This document shows, piece after piece, positions 45,303 through 53,753 of a stretch of 64,000 nucleotides of DNA. The stretch lies in assembly GCA_964247975.1 (NCBI GenBank), contig CAXTWH010000007.1, forward strand, positions 62,001 to 126,000. The letters are read 5' to 3'. Made by a program: the position numbers and the translations under genes. The notes beneath the pieces were generated by a model that saw only the letters and a list, made by a program, of their open reading frames with translations, had not been told where the DNA came from and did no database searches. Source of the stretch: KBS-96 sp964247975 (GTDB taxonomy: Bacteria; Acidobacteriota; Terriglobia; Bryobacterales; Bryobacteraceae). How positions within the stretch are numbered: the stretch's first letter is position 1; each line of letters begins with the position of its first letter.

Positions 45303-46761
45303 TTATCTTCCGAGCGGCGTTGAATACGTTCGCATTCTGCCGGAAATTATTTTGTGTGTATTGGGCATCATCATCATGATGCTTGAAGCCGTGACGAATG
45401 AGAACCAGAAAAGGCCCTTGGGCGGTTTAACATTGTTCGCTATTATTGCGGCGTTCCTGGGCAATTTGTATGCTTATAGCTCTGTCGGCCAGGCATTTCA
45501 AAACATGCTGACCGTGGATGCGTTCGGCACATTCTTTCGCGGCTTGGTTCTCGTAGTCGGCTTCCTTTGCGTTTTGACCTCGTTTGGGTATCTGCGCCGC
45601 GAACGGGCGGAAACCGGCGAATACTACTCGCTGATACTGTTCTCGTTAGTCGGCCAGTGCATCCTGTCCACCGCCAACGACCTCATCATGGTTTTCATCG
45701 GCTTGGAAATTTCGTCCATTGCGACATACATCCTGGCCGATTTCATGCGCAACGATCGCCGCAACAATGAATCGTCGTTGAAATACTTCCTGCTCGGCTC
45801 GTTTGCCACCGCTTTTCTGCTGTATGGCATTGCCTGGATTTACGGCACTACCGGCTCCACGAACCTCGATGAAATCCGCCGCGTTTTGTCAACCCAAAGC
45901 ATTACGCCAACTTTTATGCTGATCGGCTTGGCGGCAGCATTCATTCTGGTTGGGTTTGCGTTTAAGATTTCAGCGGCTCCGTTTCAAATGTGGGCGCCCG
46001 ATGTGTACCAGGGTGCGGCCAGCCCGGTCAGCGCCTTCATGTCGGCTGGCCCCAAAGCAGCCGCGTTTGCCGTGTTCCTCCGCGTGTTCATGACCGCGTT
46101 CAGCTCCTTCAGTGCGCGCTGGGTTCCTTTGCTGGGCGCAATCGCTTTGTTATCCATGATCGTCGGCAACTTCGCCGCCCTGACCCAATCGAACGTGAAA
46201 CGGATGCTTGCCTATAGTTCCATCGCCCACGCCGGTTACGTGCTGGTTGCTTTCACCGCTAATTCGCAGCTCGGCATCCAAGCCGTTATGTTTTATCTGG
46301 CTTCGTATGCCTTGATGAACATCGGCGCTTTTGCAGTGGTCAGCCACGTCGCTTCTAAAGGCGAACGCTTCGTGCGGATCGAAGATTTAGCCGGGTTAGC
46401 CAGACGCGAACCCGCCACTGCCATGCTGCTTTCTATCTTCGTGTTCTCGCTGATCGGCGTACCATTAACTGGCGGCTTCTTCGCCAAGTTTTACGTGTTT
46501 CGCGCCGCGCTCGGTTCGCACCTGGTCTGGTTAACAGTGCTTGGCTTAATTAACAGTGCCATCGCCGCTTATTATTACCTGAAGATTGTGGTAGCCATGT
46601 ACATGCAAGATCCTGGTGAAGCTACCGCGCAGTTAGGACCGCTCGCGCCCGGAACGCGCATCGCTATCTGGGCGGCTGCGCTCGGTGTACTCGTATTAGG
46701 TATTGATCCTGGGCTTCTTTTATCGTTTGTGTCGAATTCAGCTATTACGATGGGACGCTAG
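45292..46761 (+). CDS. nuoN: NADH-quinone oxidoreductase subunit N
   Basis: A 489-residue antiporter-like subunit. Conserved parts are MVFIGLEISSIATYILADFMR, FKISAAPFQMWAPDVYQGAASPVSAFMSAGPKAA and VKRMLAYSSIAHAGYVLVAF. I take the ATG at 45292, 11 bases inside the end of nuoM, since the upstream start gives seven extra residues within nuoM. It closes the nuo operon. Confidence 0.94.
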   Translation: MVGNYLPSGVEYVRILPEIILCVLGIIIMMLEAVTNENQKRPLGGLTLFAIIAAFLGNLYAYSSVGQAFQNMLTVDAFGTFFRGLVLVVGFLCVLTSFGYLRRERAETGEYYSLILFSLVGQCILSTANDLIMVFIGLEISSIATYILADFMRNDRRNNESSLKYFLLGSFATAFLLYGIAWIYGTTGSTNLDEIRRVLSTQSITPTFMLIGLAAAFILVGFAFKISAAPFQMWAPDVYQGAASPVSAFMSAGPKAAAFAVFLRVFMTAFSSFSARWVPLLGAIALLSMIVGNFAALTQSNVKRMLAYSSIAHAGYVLVAFTANSQLGIQAVMFYLASYALMNIGAFAVVSHVASKGERFVRIEDLAGLARREPATAMLLSIFVFSLIGVPLTGGFFAKFYVFRAALGSHLVWLTVLGLINSAIAAYYYLKIVVAMYMQDPGEATAQLGPLAPGTRIAIWAAALGVLVLGIDPGLLLSFVSNSAITMGR

Positions 46762-46778
46762 AGAATAGGGATTAAACT

Positions 46779-47197
46779 GTGCGCGACTACGAAACCGACT
46801 ACGCAGGTTGGGCAGAAGACACGGCAGCGGCGATTCTGGATTGCCGTTGGTCGATGTTAATCGCATCGCTTTAGCTGACGAGATCGCGGACTCGGCAAGA
46901 AAAGAACGACGAGCTATCCGGCAGCGCCTGGAAATTCTGCTTGTGCATCTGCTGAAACAGCAGTTTCAACCGGACAAGGAAACGCGTAGTTGGAAGTTGA
47001 CGGTTAAAGAACAGCGGCTCAGGCTGTTCGAACTACTGGACGAGAATCCCAGTCTGAAAATGCTGTCGGAAATGACACTCTCAATACAGGCAAGTTACAA
47101 GATCGCACGAGTTCGCGCATCGCGGGAAACAGGATTGCCGGAAGAAACTTTCCCGGAACAGATGCCATTCACGCATGAACAGATTTGGGGCGCGTAG
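46779..47197 (+). pseudogene. DUF29-family gene with a frameshift
   Basis: The DUF29 start is visible from a GTG at 46779 (RDYETDYAGWAEDTAAAILD), but this frame stops at about 46875. From about 46855 the family continues one frame over: DVNRIALADEIADSARKERR, LVHLLKQQFQPDKETRSWKL, then LPEETFPEQMPFTHEQIWG to 47197. A single-base loss around CGTTGGTCGATG explains it. The function of DUF29 is not established. It lies 17 bases after nuoN. Confidence 0.78.
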
Positions 47198-47439
47198 GGC
47201 GTGACGCAGCCGAAAGCACTCTCACATCGGAATATATCAAGCTGCCATAGTGTAAGCAGGCGAGAGATGCCAACCTGAATCGGAAGAGATGAATTGTAGT
47301 AGCTGAGAACCACCCTCAGCAAATTATATAGTAATTAGTACTTTAGATTAATGTCGATACTAACATCTACATAAGCGTTTTCAGTATCAGTAGCGGTTTG
47401 ACGAAACTGCTGTAAATTGCCCCAGCAGACAGAGTTAGT

Positions 47440-47475
47440 AATAGAGGCGGAAACCAGTACGGCTCCGCCTCTATT
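47440..47475 (-). terminator. Hairpin downstream of the DUF2171 gene
   Basis: AATAGAGGCGGA and TCCGCCTCTATT form a perfect 12-base stem with a 12-base loop, 4 bases after the DUF2171 stop on the minus strand. The T-run is short, so it is a terminator-like structure. The remaining 47198-47439 is AT-rich and shows no gene. Confidence 0.65.
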
Positions 47476-47479
47476 TGGA

Positions 47480-47707
47480 TTATGCGAGAGTTTTTTCTTC
47501 CTGTATGGCTTGGGAAGCGGGGATGTTGAGGACCAGTTTGTTGCCTTCCACTGAGGCGACTGTGTCTATCGAAAGAATGTGGTGCTGGCCTTGGGCGGCC
47601 GAGTCGTTTTTAGTGAGCTTGATAGCCAACTTATCCACGGTTCCTACGTGCTGGCCGTCAGAGCCTACCACTTCCATGTGTTCGGTAATTTGTGAAGCGT
47701 CAATCAT
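47480..47707 (-). CDS. DUF2171-family protein
   Basis: A 75-residue soluble protein with the DUF2171 pattern: MIDASQITEHMEVVGSDGQ, HVGTVDKLAIKLTKND, QHHILSIDTVASVEGNKLVL. The fold is PRC-barrel-like in appearance. The ATG at 47707 has an AGGAG site; a longer frame to 47737 lacks one. Function unknown; the family is common in soil bacteria and often linked to stress, which I cannot confirm here. Confidence 0.82.
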   Translation of the reverse strand: MIDASQITEHMEVVGSDGQHVGTVDKLAIKLTKNDSAAQGQHHILSIDTVASVEGNKLVLNIPASQAIQEEKTLA

Positions 47708-47947
47708 AAGCAGATCTCCTGGATATCGAAAGAACAAGTTTAAAGAATCAAAACAAATTGTTCTCAGATTGGAACTGGAACCGGGCGTGGGTGTTTCTAC
47801 CGGAAAACTGCGGGGTCGGGCTGCTTGATGGCAGGTTTTGTGGGATTTACCGTTCCTTCGATTATTGTCATTTTATTGTTGTGCGGGAGAGTTGCTGGGC
47901 ATGCTCGGTGCTGGAAGTGCGATAACGGACACGTTACGCAAACAGGT

Positions 47948-48664
47948 TCAAACCGATCTGGTGAGACCGCCATCCACGCGGAAATTCTGGCCTGTAATGT
48001 AGGAAGCGCTTGGGGAAAGCAGAAACACAACGAGGTTTGCTATCTCGTCATAAGTGCCGGGGCGCTGCATGGGAACAGCAACGCGAATATCTTCTCGATG
48101 CTCGCTTGAATGATCAGGCAGAATGATGCCTGGCAGCACGCAGTTCATGCGGATGCCATGTGCGGCATAGCGATCGGAATAAAGCTTGGTCCATGCGCCT
48201 AAGGCAGCCCGGTAGGTGGAGGCAATAGGAAAGCGCAGGTCCGGTTCATAAGCATCAGCGGCCGAGATGTTCACGAATGCGCCGGAGTTCTGTTCGATCA
48301 TGATCGGCGTTACCAGTCGAGCCATGCGGATAACGTTCAGGAGTATAAGATCAAGATCGGCGCGCCACTGTTCATCAGGTAAGGAAAGCAGATCGCCTCG
48401 GACTGGGTCGCCGGTGTTGTTGACTACGGCATCGATGCGTCCGTAAGCCGATAAAGTTTTTTCGACGAGGACTTCCAGATCGGCTTGCACAGTGACGGAG
48501 CCTTGCAGGCTGATTCCGTTCAATTCCTGCGCTAGTTTGACTACGCCTTCCGTTCGCGAGAGAAGCGAAACGCTGTAACCGGCGGAGGCAAGACTACATG
48601 CGCAGGCTGCGCCGATGCCTCGACTGGCGGCGGTGATGAGGGCCACGGGAGAGTTTTTCACCAT
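47948..48664 (-). CDS. Atypical short-chain dehydrogenase/reductase
   Basis: A 238-residue Rossmann protein. The nucleotide site reads LITAASRGIGAACA, the NNAG-like motif is VVNNTGD, and the end has ITGQNFRVDGG. The usual catalytic YxxxK is missing: the segment is FPIASTYRAALGAWTKLYSD, where aligning the following helix puts Ala and Arg in the Tyr and Lys positions. It is therefore a divergent SDR whose reaction is uncertain. The ATG at 48664 directly precedes VKNSPVALITAA; the longer frame is rejected. Divergent from the Mrr gene, 60 bases apart. Confidence 0.83.
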   Translation of the reverse strand: MVKNSPVALITAASRGIGAACACSLASAGYSVSLLSRTEGVVKLAQELNGISLQGSVTVQADLEVLVEKTLSAYGRIDAVVNNTGDPVRGDLLSLPDEQWRADLDLILLNVIRMARLVTPIMIEQNSGAFVNISAADAYEPDLRFPIASTYRAALGAWTKLYSDRYAAHGIRMNCVLPGIILPDHSSEHREDIRVAVPMQRPGTYDEIANLVVFLLSPSASYITGQNFRVDGGLTRSV

Positions 48665-48724
48665 GTTTAAGATGTCTGACGCGGACAACTTGGCGTGAAC
48701 GCACACGTTAAAATCAGGAACCGA

Positions 48725-49630
48725 ATGCCCATACCGGATTTTCAAAGCTTCTTTGTGCCTGTACTCCAGGCCGTGATGGACGGAGCGGACCATGCTGCCA
48801 GTGAAATACGCGAGAAGGTCGTGAAAATGCTTCAGTTTACACCGGACGAACTTGAGCAGAAGATTCCCAGCGGATCACAAACTGTTTTTGTGAATCGGGT
48901 AACGTGGAGTACTGTTTATCTCACGAAAGCCGGTGCATTGCGGCGAGTCAGGCGTGGAGTGTTCCAGATTGCCGATCGCGGAAGGGAATTGTTGAAAAGA
49001 CACCCGAATAAGATTTCCGTAAACGTGTTGAAAGAGTTTCCTGAGTTTGCTGCGTTCCAAACGGGACAAGCAGTAAACACTAATCAGATTGACCATAAGA
49101 TCGAAGCAACAGAAACACCGGAAGAAGTGTTGGCTTCCGCTTATCAAGTGCTTCGCAAGGCGCTTGCAAATGATGTGCTGGAAGCAGTGAGGAAATCAAC
49201 ACCGATGTTTTTTGAAACGCTAGTTGTTGATCTGCTGGTGGCGATGGGCTACGGTGGTTCTGCGGCGGACGCCGGTAAAGCAGTAGGCGGAAGCGGCGAT
49301 GGTGGAATTGATGGAATTATCAAAGAAGACAAACTTGGGCTCGATGTGGTTTACCTGCAAGCGAAAAGATGGAAAGACCCTGTAGGACGGCCCCTCGTGC
49401 AAGCTTTTGCCGGAAGTCTGGAAGGCTTTCGGGCGCGTAAGGGCGTGTTCATCACGACATCAACCTTCACGCAGGATGCAACTGACTATGTGCAAAGAAT
49501 CGAAAAGAAAATCGTGCTTATTGACGGCCAGCAATTGGCGGATTTAATGATTGAGCATAACGTCGGGGTGACAGCAACGCAAACGTTTACGTTGAAGCGG
49601 ATCGACTCGGATTATTTTGAGGAAGGTTGA
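48725..49630 (+). CDS. mrr: Mrr-type restriction endonuclease (type IV)
   Basis: A 301-residue protein that is expected to cut modified foreign DNA. Residues 1-95 match the Mrr N-terminal winged-helix domain (QSFFVPVLQAVMDG; GVFQIADRGRELL). The C-terminal Mrr_cat domain has FFETLVVDLLVAMGYGG and the PD-(D/E)XK core, with the Asp in GSGDGGIDGII and QAK in VVYLQAKRW. The ATG at 48725 precedes PIPDFQSFF; the frame opens slightly earlier at 48695. It appears intact, and no modification enzyme is adjacent, as expected for type IV enzymes. Confidence 0.9.
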   Translation: MPIPDFQSFFVPVLQAVMDGADHAASEIREKVVKMLQFTPDELEQKIPSGSQTVFVNRVTWSTVYLTKAGALRRVRRGVFQIADRGRELLKRHPNKISVNVLKEFPEFAAFQTGQAVNTNQIDHKIEATETPEEVLASAYQVLRKALANDVLEAVRKSTPMFFETLVVDLLVAMGYGGSAADAGKAVGGSGDGGIDGIIKEDKLGLDVVYLQAKRWKDPVGRPLVQAFAGSLEGFRARKGVFITTSTFTQDATDYVQRIEKKIVLIDGQQLADLMIEHNVGVTATQTFTLKRIDSDYFEEG

Positions 49631-49728
49631 AACAACGCGGGATTACACGGTTGTGACGAGCAGACACCATCAAACATCTCATCCTATTAGGTTCCAGATT
49701 ATAACGGAGCGATTTCATTATCTAGGCG

Positions 49729-50700
49729 CTACCAAGCCGTGTCGGTTTTCCTGTTTTTTCCTTTTTGGGCTGAATGTTCCAGCGAAGGCGGGCGTTGGGC
49801 GAGGTTTACCCTGGGCACTAGGCCCGGTAGATGACCGTGTTTGGTGAAGTAACTTCGAAATTCTTTGGGAGTCATCTGCCGGGTTTGGCGGAACTGGCGG
49901 TTAAAGTTCGCCAGATTCGCAAAACCCGATTCAAGAGCGATTACGCTGATTGGCAGATCGGTTTCGGCCAGCATGAGGCAGGCGCGTCCGATGCGGAGCC
50001 GGCACAGGTAATTAGTAACGCTTTCGCCGACGTGCCGCAGAAAAAAGCGGTGCAGGGAACGGGCCGAGAGATTGCCGGCTTCGCATAAATCCTGAACCCG
50101 TAGCGGTTCGCGAAAACGGCGGTGCAACAGATCGAGAATTCGATTCAACTGCGCCGGTTCATCGTGCAGCATGGGACGTCCGGCTGCCAGGCGCGGCGTT
50201 CCTAACGGAGAAAATCCTTCTGTTTCCGCTAGTTCGATTAGTGTTCCCAGCGCAGCCTGCAAGCGCAAGCGGGGCGATTCGCTCAGCAGTTCGTTTAATC
50301 GATTTTGCATATGTTCTCCGGCAGGCGGCGCGAAGTGAAGGCCGGTTTCACTGCGTTCCAGCAGTTTGCGCAGCGCGGAATATTCCAAGCAGGTATCGGC
50401 CATGCGCTGCGCCCAACTTCCCGAAAACCAGATCACGATGGCGGTGTGCGGGTTTTGTTCATCAATCGAGCCGGTGGAAGCCCAGGTATGCGGCATGTCG
50501 GGTGGAACCAGCACGAGATCGAGCGTGTTGTATTCGCCGATGTGGTCGCCGATAAAACGCCAGCCCCGGCTGTTGAGCGTTAAAGTTAACTCATATTCCG
50601 GGTGATGATGCCATTCAAAAGGAATTTCCGGCACTTGGCGATGATAAACGCGAAGCGAACAGCCGGCGGGAAACGTGACGCGTTCAAACTGAGGCTTCAT
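49729..50700 (-). CDS. AraC-family transcriptional regulator with N-terminal cupin
   Basis: A 323-residue regulator. The N-terminal cupin-like effector domain contains FEWHHHPEYELTLTLNSRGWRF and DLVLVPPDMPHTW (about 25-95). The two helix-turn-helix motifs are in VQDLCEAGNLSARSLHRFF and PISVIALESGFANLANFNRQF, ending MTPKEFRSYF. A basic tail of about 40 residues follows. It is divergent from the DUF1479 gene (96 bases between), so it probably controls that gene. Confidence 0.9.
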   Translation of the reverse strand: MKPQFERVTFPAGCSLRVYHRQVPEIPFEWHHHPEYELTLTLNSRGWRFIGDHIGEYNTLDLVLVPPDMPHTWASTGSIDEQNPHTAIVIWFSGSWAQRMADTCLEYSALRKLLERSETGLHFAPPAGEHMQNRLNELLSESPRLRLQAALGTLIELAETEGFSPLGTPRLAAGRPMLHDEPAQLNRILDLLHRRFREPLRVQDLCEAGNLSARSLHRFFLRHVGESVTNYLCRLRIGRACLMLAETDLPISVIALESGFANLANFNRQFRQTRQMTPKEFRSYFTKHGHLPGLVPRVNLAQRPPSLEHSAQKGKNRKTDTAW

Positions 50701-50796
50701 AAACTACATTGTCTGAATTGTATCGATACTTGGCCGGTTCGTATCAGCTTGGATTTTCCAAACTGATTACACTCGATTTTTAGGAGATAGCTAATC

Positions 50797-52038
50797 ATGC
50801 CGTTTGAAATCGACAACCTGCCCGAAGCGATCCGCAGCACCAAAAAAGAACTGCGGCGGATGCTGCCGAATTATGGCGAAGTGTTTTGCCAGGTGGAAGC
50901 GGAAATACGCCAGCAGATCAATGCCATTGCGAGAGAACGCGATATGGGCGCGCCGGTGATTCCTGTTCTTCACTATGCAGATATTGCTGCTGGAAGCGTT
51001 TCGCCGGAAACAGCCGAACAAGTCAAGCAGCGGGGCGCGTGCGTGGTGCGAAAAACGTTTGACCCGGCGCAGGCTCAAGCCTGGGATGAAGAGATTGGCC
51101 GGTATGTAGAGGAAAACGGTTTAAACGAAAAGCTAGCCCACGCGGCGGAAGATAAATACTTCGGCACGCTGGCAGCGGCCAAGCCGCAGATTTATGGCAT
51201 TTACTGGTCGAAGCCGCAGGTGGAAGCGCGGCAATCGGATGCGCTTACCCGCGTACGCGTGTTTTTGAATCAGTTATGGAAAGCGGAAAGCGAAGGCAGA
51301 CAGCATTTCGATCCAACGGAAGTTCCGGTCTATGCCGATCGCATTCGGCGACGGCCGCCGGGGTCGAGTTCACTGGGTCTTTCGCCGCATGTGGATGGCG
51401 GCTCGGTGGAGCGATGGCTGGACCAAAATTTCCGCAACGTTTATCGGCATGTGTTTTCCGGGCAGTGGCGCGAGTACGATCCGTTTGACGCAGCCTGGCG
51501 GCCCGAAGCGCGCGAGGTTCCTTCGCCGGCGGTGTGTTCCATGTTTCGCACCTTTCAAGGCTGGACGGCGCTGACCCGGCAAGGGCAGGGCGACGGCACG
51601 CTGCAATTGATTCCACTGGCGAATGCCATGATATATGTGCTGCTGCGGGCTTTGCAGGACGATGTTCCGGAAGATGAGCTTTGCGGCGCAAAACCAGGAC
51701 GCGCCCTGTCGGTGCAGCCGGAGTGGCATGGCTTGTTGTTGCAGGGGCTTACGTCGATTCCTTCGATGCAGCCCGGCGACACGGTTTTCTGGCACTCCGA
51801 TGTGGTTCATGCGGTGGAAAACGAGCATCGCGGCACAGGGTACAGCAATGTGATGTACATTGCGTCAACGCCGGGCTGCGCGAAAAATTCGGCTTACCTG
51901 GCAAAACAAGCACCGGCATTTCTGGCCGGGAAAACTCCGCCGGATTTTGCGCCGGACAATTTTGAAGTGGATTTTAGAGGGCGGGGAACGGAAGCCGATT
52001 TAACGCCGCAAGGACGCAAGCAGTTAGGGTTAGCTTAA
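50797..52038 (+). CDS. DUF1479 (YbiU-like) predicted iron/2-oxoglutarate oxygenase
   Basis: A 413-residue protein of the DUF1479 family, related to E. coli YbiU. The double-stranded beta-helix metal site fits LSPHVDGGSVERW (HxD) and GDTVFWHSDVVHAVENEHRG (distal His). The N-terminal helical part (IDNLPEAIRSTKKELRRM) is typical. The substrate is unknown. It is followed by a terminator, so it is a single-gene unit, likely controlled by the divergent AraC protein. Confidence 0.87.
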   Translation: MPFEIDNLPEAIRSTKKELRRMLPNYGEVFCQVEAEIRQQINAIARERDMGAPVIPVLHYADIAAGSVSPETAEQVKQRGACVVRKTFDPAQAQAWDEEIGRYVEENGLNEKLAHAAEDKYFGTLAAAKPQIYGIYWSKPQVEARQSDALTRVRVFLNQLWKAESEGRQHFDPTEVPVYADRIRRRPPGSSSLGLSPHVDGGSVERWLDQNFRNVYRHVFSGQWREYDPFDAAWRPEAREVPSPAVCSMFRTFQGWTALTRQGQGDGTLQLIPLANAMIYVLLRALQDDVPEDELCGAKPGRALSVQPEWHGLLLQGLTSIPSMQPGDTVFWHSDVVHAVENEHRGTGYSNVMYIASTPGCAKNSAYLAKQAPAFLAGKTPPDFAPDNFEVDFRGRGTEADLTPQGRKQLGLA

Positions 52039-52052
52039 ACGTTTTAGTAAGG

Positions 52053-52089
52053 AAAAAGGCCAGTGTCGTTCGGCAACACCGGCCTTTTT
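52053..52089 (+). terminator. Rho-independent terminator after the DUF1479 gene
   Basis: AAAAAGGCC-A-GTGT and ACAC-C-GGCCTTTTT pair with one A/C mismatch around a 9-base loop, followed by a T-run. It lies 14 bases past the stop codon. It may also end the convergent DUF3011 gene. Confidence 0.9.
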
Positions 52090-52110
52090 ATCTTTCGTAT
52101 CTAGTGAAAT

Positions 52111-52675
52111 TTAACGCTGGCCGACAACGAAATCAGCGCGGCAGCCGCGATCCACCCAAACGCCTCGTTGGTCGTAGCCCCAGCTTTCGCCTTGCCGACA
52201 AGGCGAGCCGCTGCGCTGGTTAGTCATCTGTACGCCGCCGCTGGTGTCGGCATTGCAGTAATGGCGTTTACCGTCATCGGAAGAACAAGTTAACGTCTGG
52301 CCCACGCTGTTCTGCCCGCGATCATTGCCATCTCGATCACGCCGATAATCGCCGCGGTCACGCCCGCCGACATAGCCGTTTTGCCCGACAGTAAAATCAG
52401 CGCGGCAGCCGCGATCCACCCAAACGCCTCGTTGGTCGTAGCCCCAGCNNNNNNNNNNNNNNNNNNNNNNNNNNNNNNNNNNNNNNNNNNNNNNNNNNNN
52501 NNNNNNNNNNNNNNNNNNNNNNNNNNNNNNNNNNNNNNNNNNNNNNNNTGTCGGCATTGCAGTAATGGCGTTTACCGTCATCAGAAGAACAAGTGAGAGT
52601 TTGTCCGAAAGCTTGCATCCCACTTAATACCATTAAAAACGTACAACTTTGCAAAAGCAGTCTTGTTCTATCCAT
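52111..52675 (-). CDS. Secreted DUF3011-repeat protein, interrupted by an assembly gap
   Basis: A signal peptide (LLLQSCTFLMVLSGMQAFG) precedes two DUF3011 units. The first begins TLTCSSDDGKRHYCNAD and ends WGYDQRGVWVDRGCRADF. A charged linker (GGRDRGDYRRDRDGNDRG) separates it from a nearly identical second unit. The first unit contains 100 N, and the two sides are in different frames. In the intact second unit the same interval is 60 bases; substituting 60 for 100 restores one frame, so the gene is most likely whole. Conserved Cys residues suggest a secreted, disulfide-bonded protein of unknown function. Confidence 0.78.
52449..52548. other. Assembly gap of exactly 100 N
   Basis: A run of 100 N is the usual placeholder for a gap of unknown size. 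It falls within a repeated DUF3011 unit, and such repeats often break assemblies. Sequence comparison with the other copy predicts 60 real bases. Confidence 0.95.
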
Positions 52676-52826
52676 TGGCGTTCTCCTTTTCTCCCCAGGT
52701 TAGACGGCGGCTACAAGAAATGTAACGCTTGTCTTGCACGGCATAAGTTTAACTTTCAGCTAGATTTTTCACAAAAGTTTACATTATCGTGCAGTCTTCC
52801 TGGAAAGCGGCTTCGTCTTCCCTTAC

Positions 52827-53243
52827 ATGCTTTTCAGGGAGGTTGCGCGAATTTTCAGAAAAGTAGTTTTTGCCGCTATCACACTATTCATCCTGTATTC
52901 TTTGTGTGGTCAACCGGTTCAAGCTGCCGAAGACCAGAATAAAGAAGCGGAAAAGGTGTACGATATTGGCGGCGACGTGCAGGCTCCAAAGCTGATTCAC
53001 GTAGTGGAACCGGAGTTTGATCCGAAGTCGGAAGACGCTTTCACCACAGGCGCGGTAAAAATCCAAATCGTCATAACTGCTAAAGGCGAAGTGAGAAATC
53101 CGAAAGTTTTGACAGGAAACAGCGCGCAGCAGAACAAAAAGGCGGCTGACGCTGTTTTACAGTGGCGTTTTAAGCCGGGCCAGTTAAACGGTAAGCCAGT
53201 GAGCGTCAGAGCCACGGTGGAAGTGAATTTTCATCTGCTCTAG
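52827..53243 (+). CDS. TonB C-terminal-domain protein
   Basis: A 138-residue protein with an N-terminal hydrophobic segment (VVFAAITLFILYSLCG) and one TonB_C domain (PKLIHVVEPEFD...GAVKIQIVITAKGEVRNPKVLTG...AADAVLQWRFKPGQLNGKPVSVRATVEVNF). There is no Pro-rich spacer, so it is unlikely to be a classical TonB; stand-alone domains of this type are common in this kind of genome. No ExbBD genes are adjacent. Confidence 0.85.
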   Translation: MLFREVARIFRKVVFAAITLFILYSLCGQPVQAAEDQNKEAEKVYDIGGDVQAPKLIHVVEPEFDPKSEDAFTTGAVKIQIVITAKGEVRNPKVLTGNSAQQNKKAADAVLQWRFKPGQLNGKPVSVRATVEVNFHLL

Positions 53244-53324
53244 AACGCAAACCATTCAGGAAATGAAGTGCCGCGTAACGGGACATGCTTCTTTTGAATC
53301 GAACTGTGATAGCTGGCGAGGAAA

Positions 53325-53720
53325 ATGAAAACTGCATTTCTGTTGGGCCGGGCGGTATTCGGCGGGTTCTTTCTTTATAACGGCATCAATCATTTCCGAA
53401 ATAAAGAACAGATGACGCAATATGCCAGCTTCAAGGGAGTACCAAACGCGGAAGCCGGCGTGGTTGCTTCGGCAGTGATGCTTACCATCGGCGGTGCCAG
53501 CATCATTTTGGGCGTGAAACCGAAATGGGGCGCGGTGTCACTGATCGGGTTTTTGGGTGCTGCTTCGGCGCTGATGCACGATTTCTGGAACGATGAAGAT
53601 GCAGAAGCCAAGCAGCATAATCTGATTCATTTCAGCAAAAATATGGCGCTGCTCGGCGCGACGCTAACCTTGGCCGGTGTTCCAGAGCCGTGGCCGGCCA
53701 GCCTGGCAAAGAGCAAATAG
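53325..53720 (+). CDS. DoxX-family membrane protein
   Basis: A 131-residue protein with four membrane helices and the DoxX pattern FLLGRAVFGGFFLYNGINHF, then GASIILGVKPKWGAV and NMALLGATLTLAGV. DoxX-like proteins are linked to redox or sulfur metabolism in some organisms; the role here is unknown. It lies 33 bases before the metallopeptidase gene. Confidence 0.85.
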   Translation: MKTAFLLGRAVFGGFFLYNGINHFRNKEQMTQYASFKGVPNAEAGVVASAVMLTIGGASIILGVKPKWGAVSLIGFLGAASALMHDFWNDEDAEAKQHNLIHFSKNMALLGATLTLAGVPEPWPASLAKSK

Positions 53721-53753
53721 CCGAATCTGTTAACAAACGAGATTAATTAACCA

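Noticed and set aside
47480..49630. Complete restriction-modification system around mrr
   Set aside because: No methyltransferase or specificity gene is nearby; Mrr-type enzymes act alone on modified DNA.
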